Origin: Micrasema longulum
Taxonomy: Eukaryota > Arthropoda > Insecta > Trichoptera > Brachycentridae
NCBI GenBank assembly: GCA_022494885.1
Contig: JAGVSM010004011.1
Span: 426,372 to 490,371 of the forward strand
Direction: 5' to 3'
DNA: 64,000 nt
The position numbers and the translations under genes are program-made. Each line of letters opens with the position of its first letter. The stretch's first letter is position 1. Positions 56,230 through 64,000 of the stretch are shown piece after piece. The notes under the pieces were generated by a model. That model saw nothing but the letters and a program-made list of their open reading frames with translations, made no database searches and was not told the origin of the DNA.

Positions 56230-56535
56230 AGTGGTTCCCAACCTGAGGGTAATTATCCCCTAAGGGGTAAAACGGGATTTTCTGAGTGGTAAAGAAAGAC
56301 AAATATTAATCTTAATTTTCAAAATTGTGGACTGGTTGCTTTCTGCATAACTACTTTCAATGGAGTTTCTGTATATTTGTAAATTGTTTTTAACCTCCGT
56401 ATATGCAAAAGCCCTTCGAGCGTTAGTAAATAAATAAATAAAAACAAAAACAAGAAAACGATTAAATTTGGAGAAAACTGTTCCGAATATTGAACAAATT
56501 TGGGAACAAAGCCTCAAAAAGGTTGGGAGCCGCTT
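56230..56535. mobile_element. hAT-type MITE (306 bp)
   Basis: The left end agtggttcccaacct and the right end (aggttgggagccgctt) are inverted copies. 8-bp flanks GTCTACAT (56,222-56,229) and GTCTAGAT (56,536-56,543) differ at one base. The GTGGTTCCCAACCTGAGGG start is the familiar hAT MITE/Charlie-like end. An (AATA)n run at 56,428-56,445 may mark a LINE tail inserted inside. Confidence 0.75.
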
Positions 56536-56579
56536 GTCTAGATAAAATTGCAATTGTTTGTCACTTTGTAAAAAGGTAA

Positions 56580-56870
56580 CACATTTTTTCTGTTTTCACA
56601 GTAGCGGCCTTTTTTCTCGTGTGCCCGGCGAGGATTGTATTCGTGCCTATTTGCGCGGGTAGGAATTCGTGTGATGGAAAACCAAGATGGCGGTTGGCGC
56701 GCAAAAAGCGCTTTGTGCGCTGCGCTGCAGAGATAAAACGTTAATAATGTCCGAGCGTGCGTCGGTTGTTAGACACGCTTCGTGCGCATGGCTCGAATAC
56801 AGCACGGACGGAGGCATAACATCCCAGAAATAGTGATGCATGTGAAATATCGATGTTTTCAGAAAATCGA
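56580..56870 (+). promoter_or_regulatory. CpG-rich island with aagatggcgg motif (possible promoter)
   Basis: About 290 bp of much higher GC and CpG than anything nearby. It contains ccaagatggcggttggcgcg (56,681-56,700), which includes the YY1/initiator-type AAGATGGCGG. A short frame ATGGAAAACC... lies around it but stops after 16 codons. It may be the 5' end of a host gene or an unrecognised element. Confidence 0.35.
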
Positions 56871-57126
56871 AAAAAAACTTCAAAATCAATAAGTTTTTCA
56901 TAACGATGATTTCCTTATTTATTTATTTTTTCAGATGCTTCTAATTTTACTTTCTCCCTTTTAATCAAAATATGTTATTTAGATGGCGATTTTGATCAGT
57001 TTAAAATACTTATATTTTTTTAAAAATATGTATATTTTTTTATTTGTTATTTTTTATTTGTTTTTTTTATTCAACATATATAAGAGGAAAACAAAGTATT
57101 AAAAAAAATAAAGGATAATTACATTG

Positions 57127-57690
57127 CAACGAAATACATATTAACAGTAAAAATAGTAAACAAAAAAATCCCACAAAGGCATTGTCTGTTCGTGGGTATA
57201 CAAGAAATACGAGTATTTATGAATGTTTGCTCCTATAATAAATTAACAGGTATAATATGTTTGTGTAATATAAGATAGAGAAAATAAAATATTCTGTAAA
57301 AGATTATAAGGTAGGTACTTTTTTATTTTATAGTAATTAAAAAAGGAAATAAAAAATAAAATAAAAAACATAAAAATATTCCTTAGGGGCAACAAAATAT
57401 ATCATGGAAAAAAAGAGTTCATAGATTGAATCCAGGATATTGCATGTTTTTTAAAAAAAGGAAAATTTCGAAAGTTTGGGATTAATGAAATATGATCAGT
57501 AAAAAAAGAATTAAACTTTTTTGGGCCTATAAAATATGCATGTCTCTGTGCTAGCCTCGTTTTGCAATGTGGTATTTCTAACACACGATTCCTTCCTTGA
57601 CTTGATCTATTTGAATTACTTATAAATTCATTTTGGTTCTTAAATACATATTTTAAACATTGGAAACAATATATTTGTCTTAAAATAATT
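57127..57690 (-). mobile_element. LINE S end, uninterrupted copy
   Basis: The minus frame 57,584-57,402 encodes MLEIPHCKTRLAQRHAYFI and GPKKFNSFF, a LINE C-terminus. It aligns end to end with 37,862-38,815 apart from the PAL insert there. It therefore supplies the empty site at about 57,240-57,256. Confidence 0.7.
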
Positions 57691-57935
57691 CGCTACATCA
57701 ATGTATCAGTAATATCTAGAAAATAATGGTACGTATCTACTTTAAAAATGGAATTTAAATTTGTTGTATTTGATTTTTTTTTAAAGCATGCTTGTGTCAC
57801 TGAAAGATGCAAAATGCAAAAAAAAATAGTAAAAAAGGTAAAATTGAGCTAACTACGGTCTTAAACATATCGCCCGCGGATGTACACGGAGCAACCCTAG
57901 ATAAGTTTATTTTATAACAAGAGAAAATAAATATA

Positions 57936-58075
57936 ATGATCACCATAATAATTTCCCTTTCCGCACTCAGTGGTGCAAAGGAGAATGCAGCGGTAAGCCA
58001 AATGCAGCGTATTTACCTAATGCGAAGAGTTGAACCCAGGATCTTAAGAATCGTAGGCGAACACTACTTTAGTAG
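57936..58075 (-). repeat. SINE1 relic
   Basis: On the minus strand a B-box-like gggttcaactcttcg and body blocks (complement of 'ccctttccgcactcagtggtg') match SINE1. The 71-codon frame over it is not a gene. Confidence 0.45.
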
Positions 58076-58204
58076 CGGTTTGCAATTTTTCATGGAGAAT
58101 ATGTTCTTGTATAGTGAACTTGGATATTCACCATTTAGTAGTTTTCCTTAAATTAAATACTTTTTTTATTATTTTATTTCTAAAAATCAGTTACGATTAT
58201 ATGT

Positions 58205-58305
58205 AATACATATATATATATATATATTTGGATAATTTATTCAGTGCCGTTTTTGTGAAAATCACCTCAAGGGCGCTGTACCATAATAAATATCCCGGCA
58301 CTTCT
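58205..58305 (-). repeat. L2/CR1-like LINE tail fragment
   Basis: 'agtgccgtttttgtgaaaat' and cacctcaagggcgctgtacc match the 3' end of the LINE at 60.64-60.70 kb. A (TA)n run (58,208-58,228) lies at the tail side. Confidence 0.5.
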
Positions 58306-58449
58306 TGCAGTAACAGAGCGCATGGACAATTGGAATTATAGTTCCTCGTCTAAAATAAAGTTTATAATATGTAGCGCTTTGAAGAATATTATGTTAAGCT
58401 AAGGAGTTTTGCGTTGATTGGAACATAAAGAGCGAATGGATAACGAAAT

Positions 58450-58690
58450 AATGCTTAAAAATACTTGCGATACGAATGTTGATGGATGCAGAAATCAAGG
58501 AAGACCGAGAGAGATATGGCGAGATTAAGTTCACCAAATATTTTAATTGGCTATGTCAAATGTGAGAATGACAATATGTATAAATGTAGAGGAATGAAAT
58601 CTGCATGTAAAGACACAGTGATATGGCGTTCTATCCCTCTGTGTATACCCATGGGGAAACAGCGTGATAGTTTGTTGTTGTTGTTAAAGA
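58450..58690 (+). mobile_element. RTE-like LINE relic
   Basis: The plus strand encodes DTNVDGCRNQGRPREIWRD, the same motif as DANVDGCRKQGRPRKTWHD at 30.5 kb. A stop follows, then the family 3' UTR ('tgatatggcgttctatccc'). The tail is gttgttgttgttaaag at 58,671-58,688. Confidence 0.75.
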
Positions 58691-58894
58691 AAAGGCATTG
58701 ATATATGCATAAATACTATGGCGTTTGTAGTTTTTTTAAGTACAGGGATGTCTGAATAAGAAATACATCAAATATGTTTTTTTTTTTTTCATAAAAGTGA
58801 TTCCGTCACTCCGAAAATCGATTTTCCCATAAATCGACCTTTAAATAGGCGATGTGGCATCCCTAAAAGTGGTAGGAACCCTAATATGAACGTG

Positions 58895-58955
58895 CCAGAG
58901 GCAACACAGTCGCGGCCGGTGCGCCCCCTGACTGCGGCGCCCCGCGGCTGATCTC
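58895..58955. other. Short GC-rich island
   Basis: About 60 bp of very high GC (cgcggccggtgcgccccctg and following) in an AT-rich setting. Origin unknown. No tRNA or rRNA feature could be recognised. Confidence 0.3.
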
Positions 58956-59225
58956 GTGTGAGATTTATTGTAATTGATACAGCAGTATTTGCTCAAATCA
59001 AAACCCTATGTACTAAAAATGCACGGTAGATTTATATTCGGAATAAAGCTTAAACATACGCAAGACAGGAGATTGTTAAATGAAAACATCTCATCATTGA
59101 CACACAATTTTTAGGTCGAATCTTTCTGCAAACAATCACTCCCCATATAGACTTTAAGTAATTTTGTTTTTTTTATTATTGTTAATAAAACATAATATAG
59201 TACATATCATACTCCCCAGGAGTTA

Positions 59226-60060
59226 TTAAAAAAAATCATTTGGGACCGTACATATAAAGAAAACATTTTTGTGACAATACATAATATCATACAAAGTTAA
59301 TTCATCCGAAATAGTAAGAAAACATTTTATAAGAAATATAACATACAGTACTTTACACCATTTATATAAATTACAATAATAACTAACGCTTTCAAAAAGA
59401 TTTAAGTAATATTTTTTGATTGCGACACATTCGGATTTTATATTCGACTTTTCGTGTTTTAGCTCATCGGGCAGTTTATTAAATTCGGAACGGCCAATAT
59501 TTTCCAAAGACATTCTGCCGAACTTCGTTGAGCGAAACTTAGACACATGAAGATTACCTGAGTAACGCGTTTAGTAATTGTGAATATCATAACCAAATGT
59601 GTATTTTAAATTTGTGTGAACAGAAAAGTTTATAATATTCAAAATAGTATTGGTTACGTCATGCAGTGGCATCACCTTGAAAGGAAGTATTTTTGTCTTT
59701 CGGTAGATATCCTTGACATGGGAATCCCATTTCAGTCCACGAATGTTTCTCAGAGCTCTGTTCTGAAGAACTTGTATTTCCGAGATGTGATTTTTGCTGG
59801 CGAAACCCCATATACATGAATGGTAGTATAGGTGGGAATGTATCATAGCGTAGTAAACGGCAAACAAAACAAAATGAGGAACCAAGCCACGAAGTCTATA
59901 TCGCCAGTTACAGGTGCTATTTTTGATTTTATGTGTCCAAATTGAGAGCTCCATGAAAGTTTGGAGTCAATAAATAGTCCCAAGTATTTAGTTACGTTGG
60001 TCTTTTCAATAAAGCCAGTTCCGATAGTTTTACTGTTTTTTATTTGTTTATGAAACCTGT
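59226..60060 (-). mobile_element. LINE E, post-RT half with few lesions
   Basis: From the 5' side (minus strand) it encodes TKYLGLFIDSKLSWSSQF (after the RT palm), then after one frameshift near 59,945 HSCIWGFASKNHISEIQVLQ and NRALRNIRGL. A single in-frame TAA at 59,571-59,573 separates this from KFRSTKFGRMSLENIGRSEF and NKLPDELK in the same frame. The stop at 59,226 is the natural-looking end. With only one frameshift and one stop in about 270 codons it is one of the younger LINE copies here. Confidence 0.8.
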
Positions 60061-60084
60061 AAAAGATTTATATCCTTATTTTTA

Positions 60085-60470
60085 CTAGTTTTGAAGCTGT
60101 CTTTTCACTCTCAGCGGAAACTCTTGAGAGGCAGACTGCCATCTGTCTATCTTTTTGGGGCCCTCCTTGAAGTTTGCTTCTTTGAGGTAAACTGTGCGTG
60201 GCTGTTCTTACGGTCATTGATTCTGCCATTATGGTCACATGCTCATTCCAGAAACTTCTCTGCCGTGCCCATTTTACAATATCTTTGACATCGCATATCG
60301 TTCCGATCTCTGCTTTTTGTATTCTGCCACGAAGGGTTTTGCCAGCAATGTGATTTATATCCGTAAATAAACGTAAAGCAATATAAACACATTTTACGAT
60401 ATACGTTTGGATTGTAAGTTAAATAACGAATAAAATTATTTTTTTGTATCACCGATTGCACGGGATCAGC
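60085..60470. other. Unassigned, GC-richer
   Basis: 60,090-60,330 gives frames on both strands (65 aa plus, 72 aa minus). Neither has a known motif. It lies between two LINE relics. Confidence 0.3.
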
Positions 60471-60626
60471 AAAGTATAATATATCGCCTCGCTCCGGTCA
60501 GTAGAGAACATGTTGCATTCCTCGACGTGCTGAATCTTCCTTAAGCAGTTTCTCTTCTGTTTGATGTGCCAGACTTTATAATAACCTAGGTACATCTTCA
60601 CATAAAAAATATACCTTCTTTTATTA

Positions 60627-61490
60627 TTATTATTATTATGGATAACTTATATAGCGCCATTTTCGTAATATAACACCTCAAGGGCGTTTTACAAAGTGAT
60701 TATATAAAGATATAAATTTAATTTTAACTTTTTCAATGTAAGAAAACTGTACTTTGTCACCACATGCTAAGGATTTATTCAAATGATTTAGAGAACAAGT
60801 GGGTTTTATGTTTCTTCCGAAACATCACATCACTCTCACAGTTTCGGACCTCTGCTGGGAGAGCATTCTATGCCGTAAGGCCTGCGACCCCAATTGCGCG
60901 TTCGCCGAATTTAGTGAGCTGTTTGCGTGGAGGTATAATAACTTTTTCTATCGATGTAGATGTAGGTCTAAGCGTAAGATCTAAGCGTAAGACGTCTGTC
61001 AGCTAGTTCATCTGGAATGCAGAGTTCCCTTAGATATTCTGGAGCAGAGTTGTGGAGTGACTTATACATAAGCCAATAGATTTTGTATTCCACCCTCTGT
61101 GGAAAACGTAGCCAGTGTAGTTCCCGAAGTAGTGGAGTGATATGACTGAACTTAGAGATTCCGAAAATAAGTCTCGCTGCGGCATTCAATACAGATTGTA
61201 GGCGAGCCATTTTGTTCATTGGTAGACCTGCATAGATACCATTACAATAATCGACTCTTGACACTACAAACGCATTTATTAATTGACGGGCGGCATCAAC
61301 TGGCAAATTTTTGCGTATGCATTTAATCTGTCTCAGCTGGCAAAAGCATGAACTTATCGTTCTACTAATTTGAGCGTCAAGAGAAAGGTCAGAATTAAGA
61401 AAGGCTCCTAGTAGTTTAACGGTGGGTAAAGCGGTACTCCTTACATCGGGTAGTGCCGTATCCTGATTATGAGATCCAGGTAAAAATGAG
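60627..61490 (-). mobile_element. L2/CR1-like LINE, post-RT half
   Basis: The minus strand encodes KLLGAFLNSDLSLDAQISRT, then in the frame 61,306-60,968 AFVVSRVDYCNGIYAGLP, LNAAARLIFGISKFSHITPL and LRELHWLRFPQRVEYKIY. This is the well-known C-terminal half of L2/CR1-type elements. The frame is open from about 61,490 to 60,968, and stops follow. The 3' end has gcgctatataagttatcc and (TAA)n at 60,627-60,640. The RT catalytic core is missing. Confidence 0.85.
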
Positions 61491-61499
61491 GTTAGGTTT

Positions 61500-62720
61500 T
61501 TATTAGTGTAAGGAATTAATTAAATATTAAGCCCTATTGCTTGATAAATTATTATACATCCTAAGAACCCTAATTTATTTTGGTTTTCTTTCCTGGATCT
61601 GGTTACTCCTTCCAAACTCCTTACTCGGTCTCACATTCCATCCTTTTCTCATCATGTATTTATTACGTATATATTGTTATTAATACATCGTTTTGTACAA
61701 GCTTTATCTGTCAGCCAAGAACAGCTATAGTTAGAAATATGTGGAAAAAATCTAGAAAATCTGTTTTTATATATTTTTTATAATAGTTGGCTGGGAGATT
61801 TAACAACAAGTCAGACAAGGTACATTTATTTTTGTATTTGTGGTAAATAAAATACAAGCTTTAAACAGCAGAATAAAATTTAATGTTTTCAGCAATTGCA
61901 AAAATCCTATAACATACTTTTTAAATTTCGTAATTTACAGAATGTAACGTTGTTTGTTAAAGCCCGCATTATTAGACAATGAAAAAGTGCAATAGATTCT
62001 TATCGACACACAAATCTCGCACGATTTATCTATATTGTTTGTATGTCAATGGTCTGTGGGCGTTGCCTCGTTTCCAGTAAGGGTATCGATAACATCGTGC
62101 TCGTAGGTCAACGTCGTATGCAGCATTTTTGTTGAATTACTATAAGTATGCTAAAAAAACACTGCAATCTCGGGTTTGGTAATTTTAAGAATGTTTGAAA
62201 ATCACTTAAAATTATTGGAGTCCTACAAATTATTTGATAATGTTACACATTCAAAAATCACTATGACAGAGATAAAAAATCTAGGGTACGGAGATGGAAG
62301 GTGAAGGGTTTTTTGTTGTTTTTTTGCACCAAAATTTTATTTGCTGATGGTTTTTTATAATTGTCCTGTTAACTAAATGTAAACATAATTAGAGTGTTAT
62401 ATTTTTGTGCTCTGTCTAAGAAGAAGTCATTCTTGTCTAGCTTGTGATAGTAGTTATCGCTTTTAGCCACCATTAGAAAGAAATGGTTAATTTTCCCTAA
62501 AGCATCAATTATTTTTCTGGCTGTAATTTTCTACGTAAGGTGAAATAAAATATTTTATATTTGTGCAGATATTTAAACATATTTTTTCGATTTATACATC
62601 TTAAAACAAAATAATGCATATGATTGACCCCTAGGTATGAGTTTTGAAACACAAACGCAATCTGGCGTATCTTTTTCACCTTATGTTTTTCTCATTCATT
62701 TTGACTCATTATTTTTAGGG
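61500..62720. other. No gene recognised
   Basis: AT-rich. The 67-codon frame at 61,580-61,783 has no motif. No repeat partner was found. Confidence 0.35.
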
Positions 62721-62724
62721 CCAG

Positions 62725-62815
62725 CCAATCAATTCATCATCATCTAATGGTACATACGGCACTGCATTGATACATTGAAAGCATCAACGCCAATCATCTG
62801 TTACATAAAGGCAAC
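62725..62815 (-). repeat. SINE1 3' fragment
   Basis: 'catcatcatctaatggtaca' and cggcactgcattgatacatt are the complement of the SINE1 3' end (tgccctatgcaccatta ... atgatgatg). The head is absent. Confidence 0.55.
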
Positions 62816-62817
62816 AG

Positions 62818-63095
62818 AGTTCACACGAGAACAATAAAATACCGTGAACAGCCGTGAGCGCGCAGGACAAGACGGTGGGGCAATATGACAATTCAACCAT
62901 AGTTTAAAAGCGAAACCCCGTGAAAATGTTAACATGAAAACGCGCGCAGCGGTGGGGGTAAACAATTGTCCTGCGGAGATAGCCTACCCGTCCATCTCTA
63001 GAACAATGTTAAGATACATTGTCATGTCCTCCAGATTTTTGTTCATTTCGGACAATACGTTTAAAGCTGTGAAAAGACAATATACTCGTGTCCTT
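62818..63095. mobile_element. Family Y foldback element
   Basis: The left end ttcacacgagaacaataa and the right end (gacaatatactcgtg) are inverted copies. The interior aligns with 4,255-4,385 (ttgtcctgcggagatag, cattgtcatgtcctcc). The 71-aa frame at 62,934-63,149 runs out of the element and is not treated as a gene. Confidence 0.5.
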
Positions 63096-63374
63096 GGTAC
63101 CAGTCTAGGTACAATTAAATATTGTTGTTTAAAACGCCATTATAAATAAATAAATGATAGAAGGTACAAAATACAGTCTACATTATGTGATTGGTTGAAC
63201 AGTCCGTAAAGTAATGCAGACTATAATTGTCAAATAAATAAACAAATGTTTATATATTCCTTCTTATCCTTTCTTTTTTACTTGTTCTCATTTTTCATAT
63301 ATTTTTTCATTTACACTTATCGATGTAGAAACTGCTGTTACAATAATATATGTATGTGTTAACTTTTATTTTAT

Positions 63375-63455
63375 TGTGGAAGATGTCGAACCCAAGATCT
63401 TACGCGTGGTAAGCGCAAGCGGCAACCACTACACTTTGAGGCAAACTTATCCCAA
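63375..63455 (-). repeat. tRNA-like SINE head
   Basis: On the minus strand, A box tgtagtggttgccgcttgcg and B box GGGTTCGACATC are properly spaced. No body family could be matched. Confidence 0.5.
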
Positions 63456-63649
63456 CTAGATTTCCTTTTTCATGAGTTTACCTGAAAACTTCTATAAATA
63501 TCAATTAATCCATTAAATATATTTTTTAATGCATTTTTGTGTTTAAAACGTTTTGATTCATGACCATCCGTTAGTTCAGTGTTCATGATAAATAGAACCC
63601 TGCGCCACTCTCTATTTTTCTCTTTTCCATTTGTTATACACTGTTATTG

Positions 63650-63835
63650 AGGCGTACTCTTGCACGTGTCATAACGTGCGCTTGTTGGATGGCATAAAGA
63701 TATAAATTGTCGCGGTTCGCTGATTCCGGAACTTGTTTTGACTTCGTGCCTAAGTGAGATTATAAAGAAAAAAGTTGTTAATTACTCTTAATAGCCGCCG
63801 TGTTTTGGAACACAATGTTTTAAACAAGTTTAAAA
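63650..63835 (+). promoter_or_regulatory. Promoter-like or LTR-like stretch with TATA box
   Basis: aagatataaattg (63,697-63,709) is followed about 30 bases later by GC-richer sequence and 'gcctaagtgagattataaag'. That is compatible with a TATA promoter and start site, or with a solo LTR. No direct copy of it and no downstream gene lies in the window. Confidence 0.3.
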
Positions 63836-64000
63836 AATAATTTTACCATCAACTGTCACGAGTAACAATATTAATTTCTATAATTAACATGTATTGTTAG
63901 TTTACAGTTTCTAATCGTAAACAAACATAGATAGATGCCTTAAGCTATGGTTTCCTAAGAAAGCGGTGCCGTCATCTAGGGGCCGTAATATGCCGTGATG

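Noticed and set aside
1..64000. CRISPR arrays, bacterial operons or phage genes
   Set aside because: No regularly spaced short direct repeats, no gene clusters with ribosome binding sites, and the tail and tRNA-SINE features are eukaryotic.

Overview
This window looks like a repeat-dominated, gene-poor stretch of an AT-rich animal genome, most likely an insect. Support comes from many decayed non-LTR retrotransposon (LINE) ends with (AATA)n or (TAA)n tails, Mos1/cecropia-type mariner relics, hAT and pogo-like elements, and several families of tRNA-headed SINEs. A LINE 3'-end hairpin followed by a CCCGCC / TGTAC motif resembles one I recall from Lepidoptera, so a moth or butterfly is a reasonable but unproven guess. 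I found no intact host protein gene, no rRNA, no functional tRNA and no CRISPR array. Almost every reading frame longer than 60 codons is either a piece of a dead transposable element or has no recognisable content.

Layout. 0-7 kb: LINE B and RTE-like relics, two tRNA-headed retroposons, a small TA-flanked MITE. 7-11 kb: a 672-bp MITE, then a hAT element (8,554-10,116) carrying a later LINE insertion, then a SINE. 11.8-13.5 kb: a three-level nest, in which LINE A is split by a palindromic element (here named PAL) that is itself split by LINE B. 14-20.9 kb: more LINE relics, two PAL copies, a SINE1 copy and one copy of family Q (ends ACTAG...(TA)n). 22-27.2 kb: nested SINEs, an RTE-like relic interrupted by a MITE, a 420-bp foldback, repeat R and a 412-bp MITE. 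27.3-34.5 kb: SINEs, two mariner HTH-only relics, Q interrupted by PAL, RTE-like and reverse-transcriptase relics, and a direct repeat. 35-42.5 kb: PAL copies, LINE N/M/S relics, a pogo-like MITE and RT fragments, one split by an RTE-like retroposon. 42.5-47.2 kb is mostly unrecognised AT-rich DNA. 47.8-49.1 kb: the best preserved DNA transposon, a dead mariner with a 62-bp retroposed tail in its leader. 50.3-50.9 kb: two mariner 3' halves head to head. 51-61.5 kb: LINE relics, Q, the best PAL palindrome, a hAT MITE, a CpG-rich island at 56.6 kb and an L2/CR1-like LINE. 61.5-64 kb: SINE fragments and a TATA-bearing promoter-like stretch.

The most interesting signal is the PAL family: eight non-coding loci, several of them long inverted repeats, four flanked by 11-15 bp direct duplications, and one proved to be an insertion by an uninterrupted paralogous site at 57.2 kb. 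All family names (LINE A-S, SINE1-5, PAL, Q, R, K, Y) are local labels, not database names.
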